A DNA stretch of 64,000 nucleotides from Bacteroidales bacterium UBA755 (GCA_002297815.1 DBKH01000060.1:1-64000); one strand, 5' to 3'; shown: positions 25,991 through 35,189, counted from the stretch's first letter. The notes: generated from the letters alone by a model not told the origin. Numbers and translations are program-made.

Positions 25991-26075
25991 AAATGGAAGG
26001 ATGTCTGGAGAGGCAAGCTCCGACGCTGATTAAATACAGGGATAGAATGAAAATTCTTACCCTGTATTTTTGTTA
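25991..26075 (+). ncRNA. candidate small RNA
   Basis: A compact transcript of about 85 nt is predicted between the promoter at 25953-25984 and a hairpin terminator at 26032-26075. The body can form a small GGAG/CTCC stem-loop (about 26006-26020). I do not recognise it as a known riboswitch. It could be an independent small RNA or an attenuated leader for the small gene at 26138. Confidence 0.45.
26032..26075 (+). terminator. terminator of the candidate small RNA
   Basis: AAATACAGGG (26032-26041) pairs with CCCTGTATTT (26060-26069), with an inner AGAAT/ATTCT stem and a GAAA loop, followed by TTGTT. Confidence 0.8.
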
Positions 26076-26137
26076 AAACGGGCGATGTAATCTTGAAGAG
26101 CCGCTCTCCGCTCTCGAACAACGATAACATCAATTAC

Positions 26138-26287
26138 ATGATATACTTCCATTTTATTTTCAGCGTCGAAGAGCGCCTTTGCACAGATTGCAAAGATGTC
26201 GCTTCAAAGTTTTCTTTCGTCAGAGGCCACTTCAGAGTGGTCAACGGCAGGAAAATTTATGTGAAGGCTCATTACCGTAAAAAGTAG
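26138..26287 (+). CDS. 49-residue basic protein, hypothetical
   Basis: From the ATG at 26138 the frame encodes a short protein with two cysteines (RLCTDCKDV) and a basic tail (RGHFRVVNGRKIYV then KAHYRKK). The tail resembles short C-terminal segments I have seen in Bacteroidota small proteins, but I cannot name a family. A TTG at 26093 would add 15 residues. No -7 box was found nearby; it may be read from upstream. A terminator at 26335 follows. It may be a real small gene or a remnant. Confidence 0.35.
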   Translation: MIYFHFIFSVEERLCTDCKDVASKFSFVRGHFRVVNGRKIYVKAHYRKK

Positions 26288-26334
26288 TTAAGCTGGAATC
26301 GGATCAAGGATCCGTTGACATCTTCCGCCCGATG

Positions 26335-26376
26335 GAGAGTCATCTGTATTGCCGCAGATGACTCTCTTTGATTTTT
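26335..26376 (+). terminator. terminator upstream of the calcium ATPase
   Basis: GAGAGTCATCTG (26335-26346) pairs perfectly with CAGATGACTCTC (26355-26366) across an 8-nt loop, followed by TTTGATTTTT. Confidence 0.8.
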
Positions 26377-26399
26377 CAGCTTTCCAAACGATTGGATTC

Positions 26400-26433
26400 T
26401 TTGTGATGAAATCAGTGTGAGGTGGTATCTTTG
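26400..26433 (+). promoter_or_regulatory. promoter of the P-type ATPase gene
   Basis: TTTG (26400-26403), a 22-nt spacer and TATCTTTG (26426-26433). The -7 box overlaps the GTG at 26422, so translation must begin at the ATG at 26461. Confidence 0.7.
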
Positions 26434-26460
26434 CGGGCATATTCAAAGAATGCATTGACA

Positions 26461-29250
26461 ATGGAGAAAGAAAACGGTGAGACAAGGGCCGGTATGGCGA
26501 ATGTGAAGCTTGTGCAAAGTGGCACGGAGACAATGGATTACCTTATCGAGGGATCCGAGGAGGTGGTCCAAGGGAAAGGGCGGAACATCATTCCGGAGGT
26601 GGAGAAGGAACCACTTTGGAAGGCTTATCTGGAGAAGTTCAAGGACCCGATCATCATCATACTGCTGGTGGCGCTGGGACTCTCGCTGGGAGTGTCGGTG
26701 TACGAGATGGCATATTCAGGAAGGGACGCTTCGTGCCTGATAGAGCCGCTGGGAGTGCTGGTGGCGATACTTCTGGCGACCGGAATCGGTTTCATCTTTG
26801 AGGTCAAGGCGGAAAAAGAGTTCAAGATTCTGAACAAGGCCAAGGACGAAAGGCTGGTCAAGGTGCTGCGTCTGAAAAGGGCCGGAGACAAGACTCCACA
26901 GACCTATGAGGTTCCTAAAAGCGATGTTTGTGTCGGTGATGTGGTGGTGCTGGAGAACGGCGACGAGGTCCCAGCGGACGGACTCCTGCTCAGTGACAGG
27001 AATCTGACCATCGACGAGTCGAATTTCACGGGAGAACCGTACACGAAAAAAAAGACCGTACCGGAAGCCAATAATGAAAGCACCTACCCGGATAACTTTC
27101 TGCTTCGCGGTTCTACTGTGATCGAAGGCAGCGCGACCTGCAAAATCACAGCAGTCGGCCCCCAGACCGAAGAGGGAAAAGGCGCGAAAATATTACAGGA
27201 AGAGACTGATGTCGAGACCCCGCTTAACGCCCAGCTGAACCAGCTCGCCAAATGGATCACCTACGCCAGCTACATCATCGCGGCGTTGATTGTGGTCGGG
27301 AGGATGAGCATATTCTTTCTCACGAATGACGCGGAGACATATTCATTCATCGAGATTTTCCGTGTGGCGCTCAATTCGCTGATGATCGCAGTGACGCTGA
27401 TTGTCGTCGCTGTGCCGGAAGGGCTTCCGATGAGCGTGACGATCAGCCTTGCGCTGAGCATGCGCAAGATGCTCAAGGAAAAGAACTTGGTGCGCAAGCT
27501 CCACGCCTGCGAGACGCTTGGCGCGACCACCGTCATCTGCACGGACAAGACAGGCACACTGACCAAGAACAAGATGAGCGTGGTGGAATCCGAGTTCTGG
27601 GGCGTCGATGAAAGCCTCATCGCTGACAGCATAGCCGTGAACTCCACAGCCGCGCTGAACAATTCTGAAAACGGAGAATACCACGCGATCGGCAATCCGA
27701 CAGAGGGAGCGCTTCTGCTCTGGCTTCAAGGCAAAGGGGTTGACTATTCCGAACGCAGGAACGCCTACCAGATTGTGGATCAGATAGCTTTCTCGACCGA
27801 AAGGAAGAGGATGACCACGGATGCCATCGACAGCGCGACCGGCAATGAATATCTCTTCATCAAGGGAGCCCCGGAGCTCCTGCTGGAAACTTTCGACATC
27901 ATTGAGGGCGGTCCATCGAAGGAGACCGTGCTCGCCACTCTGGCGGCATGGCAGGCCAAAGGAATGAGGACCTTGGGATTCGCGTTCAGGAATATGTCCG
28001 CTCAGGATTCCAAGGTCTCGTTCATCGGAATAGTCGGAATTGCTGACCCGATCAGGGAAGATGTGAAGGAGGCTATCGACACCTGTTCCGGCCACGCTGG
28101 AGTCCGGGTGATCATGGTGACAGGAGACAACGCCCATACCGCCAGCGAGATTGCCCGTCAGGCCGGAATTATCAGCAAGTCCGAGAGCAACCCTTTGACA
28201 ATCACAGGCTCCGAGTTCGCTGCCAAGAGTGATGAATATCTCAAAAAAGAGGTTCTGCCTACCCTCAGGGTTCTCTCCCGTGCCAGACCGGAGGACAAAG
28301 TCCGTCTTGTCACCCTTCTCCAGCAGATGGGCGAGGTCGTGGCTGTCACCGGTGACGGGACCAACGATGCCCCGGCACTGAAAAAGGCTCAGGTCGGGCT
28401 TTCGATGGGAGACGGCACGGCAAGGGCGAAGGAGGCTAGCGACATCACAATCATTGACAACTCGTTCTCTAGCATAGGAAAAGGAATCCTGTGGGGACGT
28501 TCGTTGTACCTGAACATCAAGCGCTTCATCCTGTTCCAGATGACAATCAATGTCTGCGCCTGTCTGATCGTGCTGCTGGGAGCGTTCATCGGGCTGGACT
28601 CTCCGCTGACCGTCACGCAGATGCTGTGGGTCAACCTGATCATGGACACCTTCGCAGCGATGGCCCTGTCCTCGATCCCACCGGATCGCAAGGTGATGGA
28701 GGAAAAGCCACGTGACCAGAAAAGCCACATCATCGACCGGAAGATGGGCGTCAGGATAGCCTTTTCGGGAATATTCTTCTTTGCCTTTCTGGCTCTTCTT
28801 TGGCAGCTTCTCTGGAGGATGGACATCAGCTCCGTAAGAGACCTTCTCCACTGGAATGTCGTCGGGGAGTTCTTCCGCGGAGCCTTCTCGGCCCACACAA
28901 AGGCGCATCTTTCCGGCTACGAGCTGGGAGTGTTCTTCACGACATTCGTTCTGCTCCAGTTCTGGAATCTGTTCAACGCCAGGTACTTCAAGACTGGCGG
29001 CAGCGCCCTTCAGGACATTCTTGATTTCTTCTTCGACCGCAAGAGATTCAAGGCCTCAGCCTGCTACGGCTGCCTTCTGGTGGCCGGAATCATTCTGGCC
29101 GGCCAGTTCCTGATCGTCAACTGTTTCGGAGCCTTCTTCGAGGTCTCTTCCCTCCCTCTCGCTGACTGGGGCTGGATCCTCCTCTGCACCTCCCCGGTGC
29201 TCATCCTCCCGGATCTCTACCGATTTATCCGCTCAAAGGTTGCCTTGTAA
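26461..29250 (+). CDS. calcium-transporting P-type ATPase (PMCA-like, P2B)
   Basis: A 929-residue pump. It has the actuator loop (NFTGEPYTKKK), ion-site helix 4 with VVAVPEGLPMSVT, the phosphorylation motif CTDKTGTLTKNK (Asp near residue 362), the nucleotide domain with FIKGAPELLLE, and the hinge motif VTGDGTNDAPALKKA (near 630). Helix 6 reads NLIMDTFAAMALSSIPP and helix 5 has TINVCAC, which fit PMCA-type calcium pumps better than Na/K or magnesium pumps. About ten membrane segments. It would export calcium from the cytoplasm. There is no calmodulin-type C-terminal tail. The ATG at 26461 is chosen from the promoter position. Single gene with a strong terminator. Confidence 0.92.
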   Translation: MEKENGETRAGMANVKLVQSGTETMDYLIEGSEEVVQGKGRNIIPEVEKEPLWKAYLEKFKDPIIIILLVALGLSLGVSVYEMAYSGRDASCLIEPLGVLVAILLATGIGFIFEVKAEKEFKILNKAKDERLVKVLRLKRAGDKTPQTYEVPKSDVCVGDVVVLENGDEVPADGLLLSDRNLTIDESNFTGEPYTKKKTVPEANNESTYPDNFLLRGSTVIEGSATCKITAVGPQTEEGKGAKILQEETDVETPLNAQLNQLAKWITYASYIIAALIVVGRMSIFFLTNDAETYSFIEIFRVALNSLMIAVTLIVVAVPEGLPMSVTISLALSMRKMLKEKNLVRKLHACETLGATTVICTDKTGTLTKNKMSVVESEFWGVDESLIADSIAVNSTAALNNSENGEYHAIGNPTEGALLLWLQGKGVDYSERRNAYQIVDQIAFSTERKRMTTDAIDSATGNEYLFIKGAPELLLETFDIIEGGPSKETVLATLAAWQAKGMRTLGFAFRNMSAQDSKVSFIGIVGIADPIREDVKEAIDTCSGHAGVRVIMVTGDNAHTASEIARQAGIISKSESNPLTITGSEFAAKSDEYLKKEVLPTLRVLSRARPEDKVRLVTLLQQMGEVVAVTGDGTNDAPALKKAQVGLSMGDGTARAKEASDITIIDNSFSSIGKGILWGRSLYLNIKRFILFQMTINVCACLIVLLGAFIGLDSPLTVTQMLWVNLIMDTFAAMALSSIPPDRKVMEEKPRDQKSHIIDRKMGVRIAFSGIFFFAFLALLWQLLWRMDISSVRDLLHWNVVGEFFRGAFSAHTKAHLSGYELGVFFTTFVLLQFWNLFNARYFKTGGSALQDILDFFFDRKRFKASACYGCLLVAGIILAGQFLIVNCFGAFFEVSSLPLADWGWILLCTSPVLILPDLYRFIRSKVAL

Positions 29251-29295
29251 TCAGGTATAGAAGACAAACAAATGTAAATAAATATCGAAAAAAGA

Positions 29296-29337
29296 TCCGC
29301 TCCCGCCTGAGGGGACAGGCGGGAGCGGAGTTAATTT
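29296..29337 (+). terminator. terminator of the calcium ATPase gene
   Basis: TCCGCTCCCGCCTG (29296-29309) pairs perfectly with CAGGCGGGAGCGGA (29316-29329), a 14-bp GC-rich stem, flanked by AAAA on the left and GTTAATTTG on the right, so it may work in both directions. Confidence 0.85.
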
Positions 29338-29371
29338 GTTATTTACTAATCAGAATGTTGACCTTCACGGA

Positions 29372-31642
29372 TTAATTTGATACCGGACGGATCTCCCAAC
29401 CATTCCAGCGACGCGATCCCATAACCGTAGAACCACTTTTCTCAGTATGCACATATAAACTATATGCATCTTTCAACTCATTCACATTAATGGTTGAGCT
29501 CCAGTAATATTTCCCAGATAAGAAGAAGATACTGTTCCCTTCATAACCAGAGATTTTACTTGTCACTGAAATGCCTTTCTTCGCATCATCATATTTCCAT
29601 TCAAAATTCTTTTCATTAAATAACTTAAGGAACTCATCTAAGGTCGGTGTACGCCAGGTGCCTTTCCAGTTGACGGTGGCGGCATCATCGCCTGACATAA
29701 GAACGGTCAGGCCATCAGTGGAATTGTACTTGGTATAGTTCCCGTTATCGTACCATTTGTGATTCCCAAAAGAATAATCAGATTTCGTCTCCGTCTCACC
29801 CCAGGCGAATTCCGATCCGGCTTCCTCAGGAGTTGACGCGCCTATGTTGCAGGTGGCCCATTTCAGGCCGTCTCCCATCTCGACATATTCGTGGCCGTTG
29901 ATTTCCTTCTTCGGATCCAAGCGACCGTCCACGACTTTAAGAGGAACGAAGCCGGAGGCGATTTCCCAACCTTGGTCGGAATCCTCAATGAGAAGCTTCG
30001 CGTAAGTTGTATATGACCACGCGGCGTCAAAGAATGTAGCCGAAGAGCTCTTGATGGCCTCAGCCGAAGCCTTTACAGCTATCACACCGTTTGATTCCGG
30101 CACGACACTTTTGACGGTAAGATCAATTGCCTTCCATTGACCTCTTCCCCAATCCACGTAGGCTTGCATCTTCACATTGCTTGAATTCAATTTAGACACA
30201 ACAGCTGCGGGACGTACCTCAAACCTCATCAAGAACGCCTTATCCTCCCTGTACACATCATGTACTCCGTCTGAATACTCCGGACGATAGGTCACAGACT
30301 GGATCTTGTTACCTATCACACTCAAGGCCTTGTTCATCTTTTCAATCGCAGCACTAATCTTGTCCTCACAGTCTTTGATACGGCTTTCCCAATCGTTGAA
30401 AATCTGAGTAATCCTATCATTGACAGTCTTGATCTCATTCTCCAGTTTGGTGTTCAGCCTACCCTCAAGGGCAGAGATCGCATCCTTTATGGCCTTATCG
30501 TAAGCAGTGGTGATGTCGGTCTTAGCCTTCTCCAAATCCGAGTTCAGGTCGGAGATCGCCTTGGTGTTGTCCGCAATGTTCTTCTCGGTCTCGGCCAAAG
30601 CGTCTTTCAGTTTTGTGATGTCTCCGGTGTTGGCGTCAATCAGACCTTTAAGAAGAGTCTTTTGAGACTCAAGTTGGGTTTCGAGATCATTCTTCTGAGC
30701 CTCAAGGGCAGCCTTGGTCTCCTCGATTGTCCAGTAGGCGGTGAGTTTCTCGTTCACCCAAGCCTTAAGGGATTTCTCCAAGTCCTCAATGGAGGTCTTA
30801 AGATTGGCGGCCCAAGCCTTCTCCAACTCTTCGGAAGCAGTTGCAATCGCTGAGGTGTAGGCCGATGTAATGTCAGCAATCTCTTTGTCAATCCTACCGT
30901 TCAGGCCAGCGACCTCATCCGCGATCTTGCCCTCAAGTTCAGTGAGAATCTTGCCCAAATCCTCGGTAAACTTCTTCGTGAGACGCTCCTCAAGGTTTGT
31001 CAAGGATGTGTTCAGACCGCTGATCCCGGAATTGATTCCCGCTATCTGCTCCACGATGCCGTTGTACTGCTCAAGAGTTGCGAACGCAGCGGTCGCCCAG
31101 TCCTTAGTGCCTTTGAGTTCCTTATCGACATAGCCCTTAAGGTCAGAGATTTTTTTCTCCAACTCTGCGTCCTTTGCCTTAAGATCCGAGATGGTGTTGA
31201 TTATGGCGGTCAGTTTGCCTTCGACCTCGATCTTGGCGGCCTCAAGGTTAGCAAGAACCTCGCCCTTGGCTGTTTTAATCGCCTCGATAAGTTCTTCCTT
31301 GTTTTTCTTGTCGCTCGCCTGAAGTTCCTTCACTGCGTTCTCAAGATCGGATTTCACAGCAGCTATGCTTTTCTCGTTGTCAGAGATAGACTTGCGGAGA
31401 GACTCAGCGGTACCTTCCATGTCTGTGATCATGTCCTTGAGCTCCTTGTCTGCCTGCTCAAGTTTCGGAAGAGAAGCGTTGATTCCTTCAATCTGTTGGT
31501 TGATTGATTTGATCTGATTAGCCTGATTGCTCTCAATCTCATCAATCCTCTTGTTGAGGTTCTCGATGTCCTTGTCATAATCCGCGCAACCGGAAGCCAC
31601 AAGGGCGATCGCGCCGAAAAGGGCGGCAATATATTTTTTCAT
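29372..31642 (-). CDS. coiled-coil lipoprotein with a C-terminal FISUMP-like domain
   Basis: Starting at the ATG at 31642 it has a compact lipoprotein signal (lipobox LVASGC, Cys 19), as expected for surface or periplasmic anchoring. Residues ~22-450 are a long heptad-rich coiled coil (repeated KISDLK, LEKSLKAWVNEKLTAYWTIE). A linker domain (about 455-590) is followed by a domain like the Fibrobacter succinogenes major paralogous domain: GLKWATCNIGASTPEEAGSEFAWGET, WRTPTLDEFLKLF and YYWSSTINV with WEIRPVSN at the end. It lies downstream of a paralogue with the same coiled coil but a different end domain. Likely a surface-exposed stalk presenting a binding domain. Confidence 0.85.
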   Translation of the reverse strand: MKKYIAALFGAIALVASGCADYDKDIENLNKRIDEIESNQANQIKSINQQIEGINASLPKLEQADKELKDMITDMEGTAESLRKSISDNEKSIAAVKSDLENAVKELQASDKKNKEELIEAIKTAKGEVLANLEAAKIEVEGKLTAIINTISDLKAKDAELEKKISDLKGYVDKELKGTKDWATAAFATLEQYNGIVEQIAGINSGISGLNTSLTNLEERLTKKFTEDLGKILTELEGKIADEVAGLNGRIDKEIADITSAYTSAIATASEELEKAWAANLKTSIEDLEKSLKAWVNEKLTAYWTIEETKAALEAQKNDLETQLESQKTLLKGLIDANTGDITKLKDALAETEKNIADNTKAISDLNSDLEKAKTDITTAYDKAIKDAISALEGRLNTKLENEIKTVNDRITQIFNDWESRIKDCEDKISAAIEKMNKALSVIGNKIQSVTYRPEYSDGVHDVYREDKAFLMRFEVRPAAVVSKLNSSNVKMQAYVDWGRGQWKAIDLTVKSVVPESNGVIAVKASAEAIKSSSATFFDAAWSYTTYAKLLIEDSDQGWEIASGFVPLKVVDGRLDPKKEINGHEYVEMGDGLKWATCNIGASTPEEAGSEFAWGETETKSDYSFGNHKWYDNGNYTKYNSTDGLTVLMSGDDAATVNWKGTWRTPTLDEFLKLFNEKNFEWKYDDAKKGISVTSKISGYEGNSIFFLSGKYYWSSTINVNELKDAYSLYVHTEKSGSTVMGSRRWNGWEIRPVSN

Positions 31643-31670
31643 ATTCATTGTGTTTATATTCATTTAGTTA

Positions 31671-34151
31671 TTATCTTGTTATTATTTTGCAAAGACCTTT
31701 ATTGAGCGGTTCGCCTCCGGCAATTTGTGAATTATCGACCCATCTTTTCACAGTTTCCACAGTCGTCTTATCATCGCAGTTTTTGACATAAATATAAAAA
31801 TCACGGTTTCTGCAATTAATACCACTGAAAACATGCTCCTCACGTTCTTTCCGGGTATAGTCGGTGATCTTCTTGTTGAAATTAGCCAGTTTCCACCCAT
31901 TCAAAGTCACTTTTTTAAGTGACGCACAGTTATAAAACAACTTTTTAACATATTCAACTTCAGACACATCCCACTTCGAAAGGTCAAGTTCCTTAAGAGA
32001 TTGACAGTGTTCAAACGCTCTAGCCATGTTTTGAGGTTTAGGAGTCCAAGACGATATTCTCAAATCGGCCAGATGAGTACACTCCATAAACATGCGTGCA
32101 AAATTATCAACTTTCGAAACATCCAACTTTTCCAAATCTGCAAATTCAAGTTTGTATTGATTCTGAAATATTCCAAAACCACCAGATTTATACATAGCGA
32201 CATCCCTGCACACCTTGATTTTCTTCATTGTGGCGCCCTCCCAAGTATCTCTCCCGATGTTAAGATCAAGTTCACCTATCTCACCTATAAAGTCAATTCT
32301 GCCATAAGTGTGCTCCCTTGTACAAAAGAAGCCTATCTTATCAATAGCCCGCACGCCCTTAATCTCACTGTCCGGAAGCATCTTTCCGTCAGTTGTCTCA
32401 TACCGGATCAACGGGTCTCCTAGCGCCTGCGCCTTAAGAGGAACATACTTCGTGCTGACATTTCCGACAGCCACGGCCACGCTCGCGGAGATCTTTTTGT
32501 CAATGACATCCTTATCGACTTTGGACGCGTCAATGGTCACGGTGATGACTCCTGACGCGTTACTAAAATCAGTTATGTCCAGCTCCTCAACATCACCGGC
32601 AGCAGCCCTGGTCTTGGTGTAAAGCAGACGGGCAGACAGCAACTCCGCGGTTATGTTGGCCGCTTCAGTTGCCGGACGTACCTCAAACCGGAACTTGATG
32701 TACCGGTAATTCTCACTGCCAGGGAAATCCTTATCTCCTTTGTCATAATAAAGGGTCTCCTTGCCATCCGTAGAAGTCGGGAACCATGACACAGACTGGA
32801 TTCTTGAAGCCTGACTGGCATTCAAAAACTCTGACAGTTTGGCTTCCAGCCCACCAACAGAAGTTTCAAAAGAAGAGACCTTACTCTCAATTTCCGTCTT
32901 CTTTTTGTCAAGGTCACTATTCACAGAGGAAATCCGCGTCTTGATTTCATCAGGGAAACTGCCTTCAAATTTAGTTACCGCATCGTTAATCGCTGCCGTG
33001 TAGGCGTTGGTCAAGTCAATTTTCGCCTGCGCCAAATCGTTCTCAAAGGTTTTGAGATCAGCTGCATTCTGCGCCACTGCTCCATCTAGTTCCGCAAGCT
33101 TGTCATTCAAAGCCTTGAGGTCACCAACGTTTGCATTGATCAGCCCGTTCAGGAAAGTCTTCTTTGCCTCAAGCTGCCCCTGAATGTCAGCCATTTGAGC
33201 TTCCAGTTCAGCCTTGACCTCCTCAATTGTCCAATAGCCGGTGAGAGTTTCGTTGACCCACTGCTTCATCGAAGCCTCACAGTCATCAATGGACTTTTTG
33301 AGACTAGCTTTCCAAGCCTCCTCTATCGCATCCCGCGCCTTGGCAATGGCAGCGGTGTACGATTCTGTTATGGCCTTAACCTCATTGTCAAGCCTTTCGT
33401 TCAACTCAGCCACCACATCACCAAGTTTGGACTTGATGCGATCAGAAGCATCAGCCAAATCTATTGGATATTTCTCCGCCAGGCGGTTTTCCAAATCAGT
33501 CAAGGATGAATTAAGTCCGGCAATCTGATTGTTGAGGCCACCGATTTTCACCACGATTGAATCGTACTGTTTCAATGTCATGAAAGTAGCTGTCATCCAG
33601 TCCTTTGCGTCCTTAAGTTCCTTATCCGCATAAGTTTTAAGATCCGAGATTTTCTTCTCAAGGTCAGCATCCTTCTTCTCCAGATCCTTCAATGTGTTTT
33701 CCACATCACCCAGCTTGCCCTCTAGTTCAGTCTTGGCTGCTTCTAAAGTTGAAATAAGAGTTGTTTTCTCTTTGCTCAAAGACTCCAAAAGCGCTTCCTT
33801 GTCCGCCTTGTCGCTGTTCTTAAGAGCCTCAACGGCTTTCTCAAGATCTGACTTAAGGTCTGAGATACTCCCCTCGTTAGCCTTGATGGACTCACGGAGG
33901 CCATCAGCTGTCTTCCGAAGACTTTCAATCATTCCTTTCAGGTCAGCGTCCGTCTTTTCCAGTTTAGGAATGGTGTTGCCTATCGCATCTGCTTGTTGCC
34001 CAACCGATGCAATCTGATTGTTCTCGACAGCCTCTAGCCTCTTCTCCACTTCATCGATCTTGGATGAATAATCCGTACAACCGATGGCAAGCGCAAGACA
34101 CCACAGCGAGACCGCCATGACTGGGCCTGTCTTTCGTAATAACTTATTCAT
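31671..34151 (-). CDS. coiled-coil lipoprotein with C-terminal DUF285/BspA-like repeats
   Basis: Lipoprotein signal (lipobox LALAIGC) at the ATG at 34151; an ATG three codons upstream (34160) is the alternative. Residues ~25-440 form a coiled coil clearly paralogous to the next gene (shared KKISDLK, WVNETLTGYWTIEEVKAELEAQ). A middle domain (about 445-600) precedes a C-terminal run of DUF285-type surface repeats (FARMFMECTHLADLRISSW, ARAFEHCQSLKELDLSKWDV, KKLFYNCASLKKVTLNGW). Such repeats adopt a leucine-rich-like solenoid and often mediate adhesion. It is 30 bp downstream of a membrane protein gene and 28 bp upstream of its paralogue. Confidence 0.85.
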   Translation of the reverse strand: MNKLLRKTGPVMAVSLWCLALAIGCTDYSSKIDEVEKRLEAVENNQIASVGQQADAIGNTIPKLEKTDADLKGMIESLRKTADGLRESIKANEGSISDLKSDLEKAVEALKNSDKADKEALLESLSKEKTTLISTLEAAKTELEGKLGDVENTLKDLEKKDADLEKKISDLKTYADKELKDAKDWMTATFMTLKQYDSIVVKIGGLNNQIAGLNSSLTDLENRLAEKYPIDLADASDRIKSKLGDVVAELNERLDNEVKAITESYTAAIAKARDAIEEAWKASLKKSIDDCEASMKQWVNETLTGYWTIEEVKAELEAQMADIQGQLEAKKTFLNGLINANVGDLKALNDKLAELDGAVAQNAADLKTFENDLAQAKIDLTNAYTAAINDAVTKFEGSFPDEIKTRISSVNSDLDKKKTEIESKVSSFETSVGGLEAKLSEFLNASQASRIQSVSWFPTSTDGKETLYYDKGDKDFPGSENYRYIKFRFEVRPATEAANITAELLSARLLYTKTRAAAGDVEELDITDFSNASGVITVTIDASKVDKDVIDKKISASVAVAVGNVSTKYVPLKAQALGDPLIRYETTDGKMLPDSEIKGVRAIDKIGFFCTREHTYGRIDFIGEIGELDLNIGRDTWEGATMKKIKVCRDVAMYKSGGFGIFQNQYKLEFADLEKLDVSKVDNFARMFMECTHLADLRISSWTPKPQNMARAFEHCQSLKELDLSKWDVSEVEYVKKLFYNCASLKKVTLNGWKLANFNKKITDYTRKEREEHVFSGINCRNRDFYIYVKNCDDKTTVETVKRWVDNSQIAGGEPLNKGLCKIITR

Positions 34152-34190
34152 AAATACCATTTTGAGTTTATACTTATAATCGTGTATTTC

Positions 34191-34964
34191 CTAAAATTCC
34201 CTATCATCAGCTGTGATGCTCTCAATTTCCAGACTTTTCTTGGCATAGTCCAAGAAATACACTGTCACAGCCGAATAGAACAGCGTGTAGGAGAGCACAA
34301 ACAGTGACAACTGCCAGTACTGGGTAAAAAAGTAGGATGCCAAGGCAGCCACTCCAACGAGTACAGCAGCAATGAATATGACAGTTACTCCCCGATTCCG
34401 GCATTGTGCATACTCCTGCGGGGTGCAATTGATTCTTAAAGTGTTGATGTATTTCTTCCTCTCAAAGAAGAATGCTATTGTGTAAACGACCAATTGGACA
34501 ACGTAGAAAGTGAAAAAGCAATAGCACACCACATTCCCGACCTCCGGATGTTCTATGAATATGAAGTAGATCAGCACGAACAGCATTATCGGAGCGAAAT
34601 GCACTGCCACTAGACTCTTTCTGACTAGTTTGGAGTTGAAGAGAGCCAGCGATGCAATCGTGAAGAGGAGAGCTTGCGAGGAGCTGATTACCAGATTGCC
34701 GATGGAGAAGAATTTCTGAGGAGGTTGGCCCCCGCCTGTGCCTTTGAACAGAAGCCCTGCGGTCATCAATGCTATTATCAGAAAGGCCAGACCAAGGGCT
34801 ATGCGGGCACTGATGTAGCGGACAGGTTTGTAGAGCCGGTCGGAAATCTCTTTATTGAAACGATGCATGTCAAGCAGCAGGATGGAATCCATCAGACAGG
34901 CCACGATGGAAACAATGCAAATCACAAGGTATGTCTGTTCTTCTGTCATCATCGTTATATTCAT
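34191..34964 (-). CDS. seven-helix membrane protein, first gene of the coiled-coil lipoprotein operon
   Basis: A 257-residue protein with about seven hydrophobic segments (residues ~10-30, 47-70, 85-110, 118-136, 142-168, 190-212, 215-237) joined by short loops, ending in a charged tail IESITADDREF. It resembles the membrane sensor part found in some Bacteroidota regulators, but there is no DNA-binding or kinase domain. It may be a sensor, a channel or an anchor partner for the two lipoproteins. A -7 box is at 35009-35016, with repeated TTTACTAC sites upstream. No firm function. Confidence 0.7.
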   Translation of the reverse strand: MNITMMTEEQTYLVICIVSIVACLMDSILLLDMHRFNKEISDRLYKPVRYISARIALGLAFLIIALMTAGLLFKGTGGGQPPQKFFSIGNLVISSSQALLFTIASLALFNSKLVRKSLVAVHFAPIMLFVLIYFIFIEHPEVGNVVCYCFFTFYVVQLVVYTIAFFFERKKYINTLRINCTPQEYAQCRNRGVTVIFIAAVLVGVAALASYFFTQYWQLSLFVLSYTLFYSAVTVYFLDYAKKSLEIESITADDREF

Positions 34965-35008
34965 AATCAGGTTTGATTATATATATTCGGTAGAATCATC
35001 TTAGATGA

Positions 35009-35016
35009 CAAAAGTA
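35009..35016 (-). promoter_or_regulatory. -7 box of the coiled-coil lipoprotein operon
   Basis: The minus strand reads TACTTTTG, an exact TAnnTTTG match 44 bp before the ATG at 34964. A weak ATTG stands 19 nt upstream. Confidence 0.55.
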
Positions 35017-35048
35017 CTCATGAATGAACTAATGACAATGAATTCAAT

Positions 35049-35114
35049 GTAGTAAATATCAAGCTTGAACCGAAATTTACTACCTTAAACAAAATTTACC
35101 AGCATATTTACTAC
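35049..35114. promoter_or_regulatory. candidate operator: repeated ATTTACTAC sites
   Basis: ATTTACTAC occurs at 35075-35083 and 35106-35114, in inverted form (GTAGTAAAT) at 35049-35057, and shortened (ATTTACC) at 35094-35100. The sites begin about 33 bp upstream of the -7 box at 35009-35016 and at spacings near helical turns (31 bp between the direct copies), as expected for an activator binding region. Confidence 0.4.
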
Positions 35115-35126
35115 TTCCACAATAAA

Positions 35127-35189
35127 ACAAGGAATACCCCTTGCCGCAATTTTGGTAACGTGCAAAATTCGGCAAGGGGTAATCCTTGT
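35127..35189 (-). terminator. long hairpin terminator after the YidE/AspT-type permease gene
   Basis: The arms 35127-35154 and 35163-35189 form a stem of about 27 bp (ACAAGGAATACCCCTTGCCG against its complement) with one mismatch and one bulge and an 8-nt loop. On the minus strand it is followed by TTTTATTG. It is longer than a usual terminator. Confidence 0.75.

Noticed and set aside
27343..28908. A 521-codon open frame on the minus strand
   Set aside because: It is antisense to the calcium ATPase, whose sense frame has all family motifs. The antisense product has no recognisable domain.
35127..35189. Long inverted repeat as a possible attachment site or IS end
   Set aside because: No integrase or transposase, no target duplication and a T-run on the expected side; a terminator is simpler.
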